17,829 bases of DNA from DTU018 sp029550685 (GCA_035412805.1 DAONVO010000043.1:1-17829), one strand, 5' to 3'. Numbered from the stretch's first letter, positions 7,378 through 14,918 are shown. The notes: generated by a model not told the origin, from the sequence alone. Numbers and translations are program-made.

Positions 7378-8162
7378 TTTTGGAAACCATAGTGCAATCC
7401 ACCCGCAGGAGAGTAGCGCAGAAAAAAGCGCAAAAACCCCTGGCCCAAATCAGAGAGGAAGCTTGCGCTTTTGACAAGGGCCTTAGCTTTCCTTTTGAAA
7501 CCGCTTTAGCCCGGGAAGGGATCAACTTTATCTGTGAACTGAAAAAAGCCTCCCCTTCCCGGGGCATAATTGCTTCTGACTACCCCTACAGGCAAATTGC
7601 CCGGGAATATGAACAAGGGGGAGCAGCTGCTATTTCGGTACTGACCGAGCCGGATTATTTTTTAGGTGACGACCGGCATTTGGCAGACGTGCAAAAAACA
7701 GTATCCATCCCCTTGCTGCGCAAGGACTTCTTTATTGATGAATATCAAATTTATGAAGCCAAAGCCCTGGGGGCTTCCGCAGTACTGCTAATCGCTGCTA
7801 TCCTGGATGGTGCTGCCCTCCGGGACTATATAGCTCTTTGCCATGAACTGGGGCTCTCGGCGCTGGTAGAAACTCATGATGCTCAAGAGGTTGAGGCAGC
7901 TTTGCAGGCCGGTGCCCGCATTATCGGTGTAAACAACCGCAATCTCCGCGATTTTTCTGTGGACATCAATAATGCCTTGCGCCTGAGAAAAATGGTTCCG
8001 GATACGGTTCTGTTTGTAGCCGAAAGTGGTATAAAAACTGCTGCCGAGGTAGCCCGACTCCGTGAAGCCGGGGTTAACGGCATTTTAATAGGAGAAGCCC
8101 TTATGCTCAGCTCTGACAAGGGCAAAACTTTACAGAACTTACGGGGAGACAACTATGACTAA
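7374..8162 (+). CDS. trpC: Indole-3-glycerol phosphate synthase
   Basis: This 262-aa TIM-barrel enzyme closes the indole ring by decarboxylating carboxyphenylamino-deoxyribulose phosphate. FICELKKASPSRG (residues 52-64) carries the conserved Glu55 and Lys57 of the active site. Next come SVLTEPDYFLG, IPLLRKDFFIDEYQIYEA with the catalytic lysine, GVNNRNLRDFSVD, FVAESGI and GILIGEALM, which complete the phosphate site. Length is normal and there is no TrpF fusion. The ATG overlaps trpD's TGA (ATGA), with GAGGT upstream. The 3' end overlaps trpF by 8 nt. Confidence 0.96.
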   Translation: MILETIVQSTRRRVAQKKAQKPLAQIREEACAFDKGLSFPFETALAREGINFICELKKASPSRGIIASDYPYRQIAREYEQGGAAAISVLTEPDYFLGDDRHLADVQKTVSIPLLRKDFFIDEYQIYEAKALGASAVLLIAAILDGAALRDYIALCHELGLSALVETHDAQEVEAALQAGARIIGVNNRNLRDFSVDINNALRLRKMVPDTVLFVAESGIKTAAEVARLREAGVNGILIGEALMLSSDKGKTLQNLRGDNYD

Positions 8163-8769
8163 AATTAAAATCTGCGGTTTGACCAGAATAGAAGACATAG
8201 AGGCTGTTAACAGCTGCCTGCCTGATTATATAGGATTCGTTTTTGCGGATAGCCGCCGGCAGGTGACGGTAAAACAAGCTCGTCTGCTCAAAAAAAATCT
8301 GTCTCCGGCTATTTGTTCCGTAGGAGTGTTCGTAAATGCGCCTCTGCAGTACGTTGTGGAAATATGTGTCCAGGGGATCATAGAAGTGATCCAGCTGCAT
8401 GGGGATGAAGATCAGCATTATATTAAAGAACTCAAGGGTCATACCTCCTGCCCGGTAATTAAAGCGGTCAGGGTTCAAAGCACCCGATCATTTCTGGAAA
8501 TTCAACAAATGCCCTGTGATTTTTTATTACTAGATGCTTTTGACCCTCATCAATATGGGGGGAGCGGAAAAAGCTTTGATCATTCTCTGATACCTCCCCT
8601 GGCTAAGCCTTTTTTTCTCGCTGGCGGGCTGAACAGCCACAATGTTGGGACCGTAGTTAAAAAGTATCGCCCCCATGCAGTGGACCTAAGCAGTGGTGTA
8701 GAGACTAAAGGCCTGAAAAGCAAGGAAAAAATCAAACAGGTAGTTGAGATAGTTAGGAGCCTTGGATAA
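8155..8769 (+). CDS. trpF: Phosphoribosylanthranilate isomerase
   Basis: This 204-aa TIM barrel performs the Amadori rearrangement between the TrpD and TrpC steps. The start KIKICGLTR places the general base at Cys7. Other family motifs are YIGFVFADSRRQV, SVGVFVN, IQLHGDED, FLLLDAFD with the likely catalytic aspartate, a GGSGKSFD loop, FLAGGLN and VDLSSGVETKGLKSKEKI, which binds the substrate phosphate. It is slightly divergent but no key segment is missing. The start overlaps trpC by 8 nt with GGGGAG upstream. aroF follows after a 22-nt gap, whereas trpB would be usual here. Confidence 0.95.
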   Translation: MTKIKICGLTRIEDIEAVNSCLPDYIGFVFADSRRQVTVKQARLLKKNLSPAICSVGVFVNAPLQYVVEICVQGIIEVIQLHGDEDQHYIKELKGHTSCPVIKAVRVQSTRSFLEIQQMPCDFLLLDAFDPHQYGGSGKSFDHSLIPPLAKPFFLAGGLNSHNVGTVVKKYRPHAVDLSSGVETKGLKSKEKIKQVVEIVRSLG

Positions 8770-8791
8770 GCATCCGGGAGGTTAAGCTAAG

Positions 8792-9808
8792 ATGATATTT
8801 GTTTTAAAACCAGCCGTCCCCAGGTTCAAAATTGAAGCATTTCGACAGCAAATTGAGGAGCAGGGGTTTCAAACCTTTCTAAGTACCGGAACCGAACATA
8901 CCGTAGTGTGCTTAATCGGTAATACGGCCGCCATCGATATGGAGTCCATAGTGCAGAATAATGATATTGTGGAGTATGGCAGACGGGTAACCGAACCTTA
9001 TAAGGCCGTAAACCGCACCGTTCATCCCGAAAACACTATGGTGAACGCCGGGGGAGTAATTATAGGTGAAGGAATGTTTCAGATTATTTCCGGCCCCTGT
9101 TCGGTGGAAAGCGAAGAACAAATAATCAAGGTGGCTCAATCTGTCAAAGAAAGTGGCGCTACCTTGCTGCGGGGAGGAGCTTTCAAACCGCGCACCTCTC
9201 CCTATGCCTTTAGAGGACTCCATGAAGAAGGAATCAGGTTGCTGCTTAAAGCCAAAAAGGAAACGGGTCTGCCGGTGGTTACTGAAATAATGAACCAGAC
9301 CCAGTTACCTCTGTTTGAAGATATAGATGTTATTCAAATTGGAGCCAGAAACATGCAGAACTTTGATTTGTTAAGGGAAGTGGGCCGTTTTCATAAGCCG
9401 GTTTTGCTTAAAAGAGGAATGGCCAATACCCTGGAAGAACTGCTGCTGAGTGCAGAATATATTCTCTCCGAAGGTAACAATCAGGTTATCTTGTGCGAGC
9501 GGGGTATACGTACCTTTGAAAACTCCACCCGCAATACCCTGGATTTGTCGGCAGTACCACTGTTAAAACAAAAAACCCATCTGCCTGTAATAGTAGATCC
9601 CAGTCATGCTTCTGGTTTACGAGACCTGGTAGCGCCGCTGGCTAAAGCCGCAGTGGCCGTAGGAGCGGACGGCCTGATGATCGAAACCCATAATGACCCG
9701 GCCCGGGCATTAAGTGATGGTGCTCAGTCACTGGACCTCAGGCAATTTCAAAGTTTAATGGCTGATCTAAAGCAGCGCATATCTTTCGAAGGAAAACAGC
9801 TGGGCTGA
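8792..9808 (+). CDS. aroF: 3-deoxy-7-phosphoheptulonate (DAHP) synthase, type I beta
   Basis: This 338-aa enzyme condenses phosphoenolpyruvate and erythrose 4-phosphate, the entry step of the shikimate pathway. Residues about 1-68 form the ferredoxin-like N-terminal regulatory extension typical of the TIGR01361 group. The catalytic barrel shows ISGPCSVESEEQ, RGGAFKPRTSPYAFRG, QIGARNMQNFDLLREVG, VLLKRGMANTLEE, CERGIRTFENSTRNTLDLSA and VIVDPSHASG, and these contain the PEP and metal ligands. GGAGG lies 10 nt before the ATG. Its place as the last gene of the T-box trp operon implies that supply of chorismate precursor is raised when tRNA-Trp is uncharged. No obvious stem-loop terminator was found after it; only a T-rich stretch near 9825 is seen. 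Confidence 0.95.
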   Translation: MIFVLKPAVPRFKIEAFRQQIEEQGFQTFLSTGTEHTVVCLIGNTAAIDMESIVQNNDIVEYGRRVTEPYKAVNRTVHPENTMVNAGGVIIGEGMFQIISGPCSVESEEQIIKVAQSVKESGATLLRGGAFKPRTSPYAFRGLHEEGIRLLLKAKKETGLPVVTEIMNQTQLPLFEDIDVIQIGARNMQNFDLLREVGRFHKPVLLKRGMANTLEELLLSAEYILSEGNNQVILCERGIRTFENSTRNTLDLSAVPLLKQKTHLPVIVDPSHASGLRDLVAPLAKAAVAVGADGLMIETHNDPARALSDGAQSLDLRQFQSLMADLKQRISFEGKQLG

Positions 9809-10030
9809 TTACTGAGCAAGGCTTTTTTAAGAATAAGAGAGTATCATTAGGATCCTGCTGCAGAATCGACACTAGAAACAGCAATCATTTTGCAACAACG
9901 ATTTCCATATTAAAACAGTAATGCTAAAATAATGTAGAACAATTATACAATGATGCTATTTACATCCAATAAATATTTACTGCCTAAATGAATATTAAAT
10001 TGATTAGTAATCCCAGGGAGCAAATATATC

Positions 10031-10579
10031 ATGGCTAATCATACCGAGTTCGGAGATGATTCCCTCTGGAGTTTGGCAATACAAAGCTATTATCCCAAAA
10101 TTGTCAACTATATATATTTCTTGACCGGAGATCGGCTTTTGGCAGAAGACATTGCTCAGGAGACTTTTGCCAAGGGTTTTTTAAAATTTCATCAGCTTAA
10201 AGACCTGGATAAGTTTTTCCCCTGGCTGCTGTCTATTGCTATAAATATTATCCGAACCCAGATGGAACGAAATAGACGGAGTATACCCGCAGCAGATGCG
10301 GAATTATATATCTCTAGATTCGCGGTTGATGAATCCCCGGCAGAATTACTGGAACGACAAGAAACGGCCACACTGGTAAAGAAAGCTATACGCAAGCTAT
10401 CCGAACAGCAGCAACAGGTCATCATTATGCGTTATTATTTAGATATGAAGGAAAAGGATATTGCTTATGCTTTGGGAGTAAGCACAGGAACTGTAAAAAA
10501 ACAACTCTTTCGAGCCCGTTCCAAGCTATATAACGACCTTCACCATTTGTTTGAAAACGCAGGTGGTCAAAATGAATGA
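10031..10579 (+). CDS. ECF-type RNA polymerase sigma factor
   Basis: This 182-aa protein has the two-domain layout of extracytoplasmic-function sigma-70 factors. Region 2 spans about residues 15-85 (YYPKIVNYIYFLTGDRLLAE, then DIAQETFAKGF and FPWLLSIAINIIRTQMERNR). Region 4 spans about 120-172 (IRKLSEQQQQVIIMRYYLDM, then the helix-turn-helix DIAYALGVSTGTVKKQLFRA). It directs core polymerase to a specific promoter set, normally under the control of a cognate anti-sigma factor, here encoded by the overlapping next gene. The ATG has GGGAG 11-12 nt upstream. The 222-nt region before it holds no confident promoter. Targets are unknown; the adjacent secreted-protein and exporter genes are natural candidates, by position only. 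Confidence 0.93.
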   Translation: MANHTEFGDDSLWSLAIQSYYPKIVNYIYFLTGDRLLAEDIAQETFAKGFLKFHQLKDLDKFFPWLLSIAINIIRTQMERNRRSIPAADAELYISRFAVDESPAELLERQETATLVKKAIRKLSEQQQQVIIMRYYLDMKEKDIAYALGVSTGTVKKQLFRARSKLYNDLHHLFENAGGQNE

Positions 10580-11279
10580 TGACAAGTTTGCCAATTTTTT
10601 AAGCAATTCCTTAAAAGAGTTTGAGCTCGAAGTTAATACACCTATTAGCGAACTTGAACAAATGATTGCTGAAAAAATAGCAGAAAATAGGCGGATTAAA
10701 AAGCAAAAGCGGCGTCGCGTACTACAAATTGCAGCTGTCGTAATTCTGTTATTAGGCGTATCAATCGCAGCTTTTTTACCCGAGCCAGCTTATGCCTTCA
10801 AAAAACAATTCTTTCAAATCATAATGAATATGGGTAAAAGCTTAAACATCATTCTCAACAGTGATGCTGACCAGCTTCAACTGCAGAACCAAATAGCCGA
10901 AGAAGTTGTTGCCATCCAAAGGGAGACCCCTTTTAAAATCCTAGTTCCCCAATATATACCTCCGGGTTTTAATATGGAAAGTGTAGAGAAGAGCGAAAAT
11001 GATGAAGCGGCTTGTATTATTATGTCATTTGCCGCCCCCAATAGTACCATAATATTCACCCAGACCATTATGTCAGAAAGATTTAATTGCTCAGTAACCG
11101 TCGACGCCCAGCAGGTCACAGTTAAAAAAGTGCAGATTGACAAATATGAAGGAAATCTAATTACCTTTAAGGACGGCTCAGCCAGTTTTTTATGGATTAC
11201 AGATGATCATATTATGTGTGAAATATTTGGTGACATTAGTCCTGATCAGGCCCTTGAAATGGCAAACTCAATTAAGTGA
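10572..11279 (+). CDS. Membrane anti-sigma factor-like protein with DUF4367-type extracytoplasmic domain
   Basis: This 235-aa single-pass membrane protein has a cytoplasmic N-terminal helix (about residues 1-48, ending in the basic RRIKKQKRRR), one transmembrane segment (about 50-69, LQIAAVVILLLGVSIAAFLP), and an outside domain. That domain has PFKILVPQYIPPGFNMESVE and, near the end, GNLITFKDGSASFLWI and DQALEMANSIK, resembling DUF4367 domains of putative Firmicute anti-sigma and sporulation-associated proteins. The ATG at 10572, with AGGTGG 4-5 nt upstream, overlaps the sigma gene by 8 nt and indicates coupling; an in-frame TTG at 10551 is less likely. The N-terminal part lacks a zinc-binding HxxxCxxC, so sigma binding would be of the non-ZAS kind. 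The anti-sigma role is inferred from context and topology. Confidence 0.75.
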   Translation: MNDDKFANFLSNSLKEFELEVNTPISELEQMIAEKIAENRRIKKQKRRRVLQIAAVVILLLGVSIAAFLPEPAYAFKKQFFQIIMNMGKSLNIILNSDADQLQLQNQIAEEVVAIQRETPFKILVPQYIPPGFNMESVEKSENDEAACIIMSFAAPNSTIIFTQTIMSERFNCSVTVDAQQVTVKKVQIDKYEGNLITFKDGSASFLWITDDHIMCEIFGDISPDQALEMANSIK

Positions 11280-11297
11280 GGCAATGACAAAGTACAG

Positions 11298-11322
11298 CAG
11301 TGGGAGCTGCTATGTCCCACTG
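11298..11322. terminator. Hairpin between convergent genes
   Basis: The 8-bp perfect inverted repeat CAGTGGGA / TCCCACTG has a 9-nt loop and lies in the 60-nt gap between the anti-sigma gene and the convergent minus-strand secreted-protein gene. There is no strong T-run on either side, so it is a weak or factor-assisted terminator candidate. Confidence 0.45.
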
Positions 11323-11339
11323 CCGGAGATTTAGCTAAG

Positions 11340-11837
11340 CTAATCAATAAATAAAGGGCTGGAGAAGGAGGTCTGGGTACTGGTGCTACCTGCATTACGA
11401 ACGTGATGAACCGCCCTGCATCGATATGAGTAGCCACTGGTTACTGTGATTATCGAAGAGCCTCTTACATAAATGGATGAACTATCGCTGTAAAAACGGC
11501 TGGTTATATCAACCCAGTTTGATCCATTCCACCGTTGCAGGAAAGCCTCCACATCCAAATAGTCAACAGTATGATAAGAAACTGTTTCACCGTAAATGGT
11601 AACTGTTCCATTGGAATTACCGGCTATTGAACAGTTCCCTTGTTTTATCAATGAGGCTCTCTCACCATAAGTTTCCTGCAGATTGATTTCAATCCCATTC
11701 AGCTGATCAAAGCCAACTGTACCTCCAATAGTTGCGGGGGGACAGACTTGATCTTCGGGCTCAGCAACACCGGGTAAACATACCATAAAAATCAACAACA
11801 CCATCAGGGAAATAAGAATACGAGATCCTCTCCTCAT
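11340..11837 (-). CDS. Secreted protein with DUF6147-like C-terminal domain
   Basis: This 165-aa protein has a clear signal peptide (basic MRRGSR, then ILISLMVLLIFMVCLPG, likely cut after GVA near residue 25). The mature part is beta-rich. Its C-terminal half (VTIYGETVSYHTVDYLDVEA, FLQRWNGSNWVD, SGYSYRCRAVHHV, TSFSSPLFI) resembles small secreted Firmicute proteins that I recall as DUF6147, of unknown function. Three cysteines (32, 69 and 140) could form one disulfide. I chose the ATG at 11837, which has AAAGGTGG at 7 nt; the ATG two codons earlier is too close to that site. The gene diverges from the secreted-protein/exporter genes across a nested palindrome, and its 5' end is duplicated in frameshifted form near 15664-15735. 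Confidence 0.75.
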   Translation of the reverse strand: MRRGSRILISLMVLLIFMVCLPGVAEPEDQVCPPATIGGTVGFDQLNGIEINLQETYGERASLIKQGNCSIAGNSNGTVTIYGETVSYHTVDYLDVEAFLQRWNGSNWVDITSRFYSDSSSIYVRGSSIITVTSGYSYRCRAVHHVRNAGSTSTQTSFSSPLFID

Positions 11838-11862
11838 GAACATACCACCTTTCAGTTCAATT

Positions 11863-11952
11863 TAATAACCAGACCATTTTCCCCCAAAAAAGGTTGACAA
11901 AAATTTTTTGTTCTTTGTCAACCTTTTTGCCTGCTTATTTGTCTGGTTATTA
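11863..11952. promoter_or_regulatory. 90-bp nested palindrome in divergent intergenic region
   Basis: There are two perfect inverted repeats with the same centre (11907.5). The inner 15-bp arms AAAAAGGTTGACAAA (11887-11901) and TTTGTCAACCTTTTT (11914-11928) enclose a 12-nt loop. The outer 12-bp arms TAATAACCAGAC (11863-11874) and GTCTGGTTATTA (11941-11952) are separated from the inner arms by 12 nt on each side. Each inner arm contains a -35-like TTGACA, one reading in each direction. The element could be an operator, a bidirectional promoter or terminator, or a cruciform or mobile-element core. A diverged copy lies at 15755-15843. Confidence 0.75.
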
Positions 11953-12009
11953 GATACCAATAAGTGGTGGAGTTGTGTTGTGACTTGAAGTTGGTGGTGC
12001 TTATGCGGG

Positions 12010-12015
12010 TATAAT
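12010..12015 (+). promoter_or_regulatory. Candidate -10 box for the 155-aa secreted protein gene
   Basis: A perfect TATAAT lies 55 nt upstream of the chosen start codon. The best -35-like match is TTGAAG at 11985-11990 with a long 19-nt spacer, so strength is uncertain. The TATAAT is not kept in the second leader copy, where the aligned bases read TTAACT. Confidence 0.35.
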
Positions 12016-12070
12016 CTTAATTTACTAATATTCAATGAGCAATAACGTTTTTGTTAAGGGGGAGGACAAG

Positions 12071-12538
12071 ATGAGGAAGATATCGATTAGTTTAGTTCTT
12101 GCATTGTGCATATCAATGCTGTTAGGCTCTGTAGTATTTGCTCAAAATACTGCAGCGGTTGTTAATGTCGGTTCTAATGATGTTACCTTAATTCCACCAA
12201 CGGGTAGCCAGATTGATCAGGCTATTATTGATGCAGCAGCCAAAGACACTTTTGGTATTTATTTTGGAAGTACTACAGCAAAATCTTCTGGTGTAGATTG
12301 GGATCATGATGGATGGACTGAATGGCGTAATTTTTACACAGAGAAAAGAGCCTGCTGTACGACAACTGCATATCGTAATGGTCAGCCAGTTAGCCATTAT
12401 TCCGTAGCATGGTTGCAGACTCCTGCCGGACAAATTGTTGGCAGGAATTATGATTATGGAGTAGGCTATACGAGTGTAAAATCCGAATGGGGTTATGCAG
12501 GATTTACAGCCATGACTGGCTATGGCCTAAACGAGTGA
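12071..12538 (+). CDS. Small secreted protein, possible exported peptide
   Basis: This 155-aa protein has a textbook signal peptide (MRKISISLVLALCISMLLGS then VVFA, probable cut after residue 24). The mature part is about 131 aa and rich in aromatic residues and glycine in its second half. It has one vicinal Cys95-Cys96 pair (KRACCTTTAYRNG) and ends in VKSEWGYAGFTAMTGYGLNE. No enzyme motif is visible. The ATG at 12071 has GGGGGAGG about 5 nt upstream; an upstream in-frame ATG at 12035 lacks a site and would bury the signal peptide. The ABC exporter genes follow, as in bacteriocin loci. The spacing of aromatic and Gly/Ala residues near the C terminus faintly recalls lactococcin 972, but the similarity is too weak for assignment. 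Confidence 0.75.
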   Translation: MRKISISLVLALCISMLLGSVVFAQNTAAVVNVGSNDVTLIPPTGSQIDQAIIDAAAKDTFGIYFGSTTAKSSGVDWDHDGWTEWRNFYTEKRACCTTTAYRNGQPVSHYSVAWLQTPAGQIVGRNYDYGVGYTSVKSEWGYAGFTAMTGYGLNE

Positions 12539-12552
12539 TTTCTATCTCCTTA

Positions 12553-12580
12553 CTCCCGGACGAATACGTCCGGGAGATTT
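12553..12580 (+). terminator. Hairpin between secreted-protein gene and exporter operon
   Basis: A perfect 10-bp stem CTCCCGGACG / CGTCCGGGAG with an AATA tetraloop is followed by ATTTTCT. The stem is strong but the T-run is short and broken, which suggests partial termination. It sits 15 nt after the secreted-protein stop and 32 nt before the permease start, so it could set the ratio of secreted protein to exporter. Confidence 0.75.
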
Positions 12581-12611
12581 TCTGGAGTGCTAAAGGGGGG
12601 TTAAATTTGAA

Positions 12612-13631
12612 ATGAGATTCAAAGAGTTTACATCCGAAGAATACACGATGTCAGCTCTGTTTGCAGCTGTTGCCTTTCTCTCCCTGATTTTTGCAGGATA
12701 TATATCTGATACTTACTATAAAGAGAAATTAAGCCAGGGATACTACGGTTCAAACACAGTTTATATTAAGGTCAATGACCCTTCTAAACAACTAGATCAA
12801 AAGTCCTTATATGCTGGTATCAAGGATGCTATCATTTTTCAAGAATTGGCAGGAGAGCGAGTGCGGGCTGTCTTTTTTCGCGGCGATATTGAGCCGCCAC
12901 CACTATTAAAAGGAAGGTTTTTCCAAGAAGATGATTTTTTTCGCGGAAAAAAGCTGGTTGTAATAGGAAATGCCTATAATCCTATCGTTACTGAACGAAA
13001 AGGTCATGATTACATCATTATAAATCAGGAGGAATACGAAGTAATTGGGTATTTGGGAGGTAACGAAATAAGCAAGCTGGATTATATGCTAATGGTGAAT
13101 GCAGACGCAATTGATCCAGGATATGGCGGTGTTTATGCAATAGATGGAAACTCCAAACAAAACATCGCTGCAGCCGCCCAGTTATTAAAAAACCAAGTGG
13201 AAAAAGCTGGCGGTTCCTATCTAGTAATTGAACGTGAACCTAGGGGGATAAAGCGCCTTATGAAAAATGAGCATGCCAATGCACTGCTTTTTTTTGTCCT
13301 TATTTCAACCTTCCTATTATCAAGTGTTGCAGTTAATTTATCGCTATATGAAAAAACGAAGAGGGAGATTGCGATTCAGCGCCTGCTGGGTTTTAGTTCG
13401 AAAACTATTGTAGGACAAATACTGAGAGATTACATCTTTCTTGCCCATGTCGGCTTTTTCTTAGGCCTATCAGTTGCGCTTTTTCTTGTCTCCTACAACA
13501 AAATACACTTGTCTAACTCGCTGGCAGTTATAGCTTCCTATTTTGTGGTAATACTTTTTGGTTTGCTGGTAATTATCCTTCCAACTATGCAAGCTCTTCA
13601 CAATCAAACTCGTGAATTATTATCTGAGTAA
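12612..13631 (+). CDS. FtsX/MacB-type ABC transporter permease, first subunit
   Basis: This 339-aa protein has the 1+3 topology of the FtsX/MacB permease family: a first membrane helix at about residues 13-32 (MSALFAAVAFLSLIFAGYI), an outside domain of about 190 residues, then three helices at about 222-245, 275-298 and 303-327. After the second helix comes KREIAIQRLLGFSSKTIVG, matching the family's conserved REI..lRalG coupling segment. The outside domain contains MLMVNADAIDPGYGG. It pairs with the next permease and the ATPase. Together they would form a mechanotransmitting exporter for peptides or lipids from the outer face, not a classic alternating-access pump. The ATG has GGGGGG about 11 nt upstream. 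Proteins linked to lactococcin 972 loci combine two such halves in one chain; here they are separate, if the relation holds. Confidence 0.8.
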   Translation: MRFKEFTSEEYTMSALFAAVAFLSLIFAGYISDTYYKEKLSQGYYGSNTVYIKVNDPSKQLDQKSLYAGIKDAIIFQELAGERVRAVFFRGDIEPPPLLKGRFFQEDDFFRGKKLVVIGNAYNPIVTERKGHDYIIINQEEYEVIGYLGGNEISKLDYMLMVNADAIDPGYGGVYAIDGNSKQNIAAAAQLLKNQVEKAGGSYLVIEREPRGIKRLMKNEHANALLFFVLISTFLLSSVAVNLSLYEKTKREIAIQRLLGFSSKTIVGQILRDYIFLAHVGFFLGLSVALFLVSYNKIHLSNSLAVIASYFVVILFGLLVIILPTMQALHNQTRELLSE

Positions 13632-13643
13632 GGAGTAAGTTTG

Positions 13644-14918
13644 ATGCGTGCTGAAATAATTGAGAGTATCAGGCAAAAAGCCTTTCTTGGTTTAATCATT
13701 ATTTTGCTAACTGCAACTGGTTTGGTCTTTACAGCGATCGGTACCCTTGGAATAAACCATCTACATGGTCGGCTACTTGACTTTTCTACAAAATATCAAG
13801 ATGAGCATATATTTCATTTGTATGACCCCTTCAATTCGGAAGAGATATTGCGCAGTTTTCTTAATGAAAGTGATGCGGTAGAAAGGCTGATGCGCTTTCA
13901 TGAACGATTGGAGAACAATCCCTACTTCCGATATCTGGATCTAAACTCCCAAAGCATTTACATACAGGATTATTCGGGACCGGAAAAGTTTGTCAAAGGT
14001 TATGAAGATGGTAGGGCAGACCTAAATAAACCAGTTGATATCAATGGAAATTTATACAGGCCAGTTAAGGGAATGCAGTTCAGCGAGCTGGTGTTTACTA
14101 CCTTTAAGCCTTCCCTTCACTCAGGACGTTATTTTTTATCCTCAGAGTACCATTATCAGGAGGATCAGCCCATCCCGCTCATTCTTGGCTCTGAATACCA
14201 AGGAATATATTCTTTGGGTGACCAATTAAATATCTATTTTTTAGGTCTTCAAAGCCGGGCTCAAGTGATTGGCTTTTTTAATAAAGACAGTTATGTATTT
14301 ATTAATGGTGACATTGGTTACCTGGACCGTCAGATGGTGATGCCCAGTCTTGAGTTTGCTTTTCCTGCTTTAGGTACGCCAATACCCGATTATTTATTTG
14401 CTTTCTACCATGTTAAAACTTCTGGGTACGTTATAAGCAAGGATCTCAATGCTGATGAAGTGCAAGTCCTGATAAACCAGTTCTGTAGGGAATGTCGCCT
14501 CACCGGATGGCAGATTGAAGGTTCGCACGTCAACAATTTGGATATACTCAATCTTGAAAGTCACGAGTTTTTTATTTCTTTCCTAATCATTAGTGTGGTT
14601 GTTTTTATTTTTACTTTTATTAATATTGTGTTATCGTTGTCACTTAAAATTAAAAACAATTTGCATACCTATGCAATACACCTTATTAGTGGGGCTACTC
14701 CGAGCGATATTAAAAAAGTAATTGCTGCCGAGATAGCTTTTTACCTTATTATTGCTAATATTTTAGCGGCCTCCTTTGCTTACTTAAAATTCGCTTATAT
14801 CGGATTTAATCCAACACCCTTGGTCATATCCATCATAATTGGGGTATTGTCCTTAATCTACCCATTTCACCAGATTAATCAGCTTAATATAAGTATGTAT
14901 TTAAGGGGGAAAAGATAA
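13644..14918 (+). CDS. FtsX/MacB-type ABC transporter permease, second subunit
   Basis: This 424-aa protein again has a 1+3 layout: a helix at about residues 12-35 (AFLGLIIILLTATGLVFTAI), a large outside domain of about 275 residues, then helices at about 311-336, 355-380 and 388-408. The coupling segment HTYAIHLISGATPSDIKKVI after the second helix corresponds to the REI...GA segment of FtsX proteins. The outside domain includes SGRYFLSSEY and LNIYFLGLQSRAQVIGF, which resemble the MacB periplasmic core pattern. AAGGAG lies 8 nt before the ATG; the in-frame TTG at 13641 is less likely. It follows the first permease by 12 nt and overlaps the ATPase start by one base (TAATG). The two permeases probably form a heterodimer. 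Confidence 0.78.
   Translation: MRAEIIESIRQKAFLGLIIILLTATGLVFTAIGTLGINHLHGRLLDFSTKYQDEHIFHLYDPFNSEEILRSFLNESDAVERLMRFHERLENNPYFRYLDLNSQSIYIQDYSGPEKFVKGYEDGRADLNKPVDINGNLYRPVKGMQFSELVFTTFKPSLHSGRYFLSSEYHYQEDQPIPLILGSEYQGIYSLGDQLNIYFLGLQSRAQVIGFFNKDSYVFINGDIGYLDRQMVMPSLEFAFPALGTPIPDYLFAFYHVKTSGYVISKDLNADEVQVLINQFCRECRLTGWQIEGSHVNNLDILNLESHEFFISFLIISVVVFIFTFINIVLSLSLKIKNNLHTYAIHLISGATPSDIKKVIAAEIAFYLIIANILAASFAYLKFAYIGFNPTPLVISIIIGVLSLIYPFHQINQLNISMYLRGKR

Larger units (their letters stand above)
11770..12080. repeat. Duplicated secretion-leader cassette, copy 1
   Basis: This segment recurs in diverged form at about 15663-15960. The shared material runs, left to right, from the signal-peptide codons of the minus-strand secreted gene, through its ribosome binding site (CTTTCAGTTCAATTTAATAA), a nested palindrome, TTATTAGATACCAATAA, a GGTGGTGC..ATG minimal start, and TTAAGGGGGA before the plus-strand gene, to its start codon. 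Identity is highest at about 11790-11964. Copy 1 keeps both flanking genes intact. Confidence 0.85.

Noticed and set aside
9809..10030. Terminator and promoter between aroF and the sigma gene
   Set aside because: A T-rich run occurs near 9825 but no convincing stem precedes it, and no hexamer pair with good spacing was found.
12071..12538. Calling the 155-aa protein a lactococcin 972 family bacteriocin
   Set aside because: Only a loose pattern of Trp, Gly and Ala near the C terminus agrees, and the protein is longer than that family; context alone is not enough.
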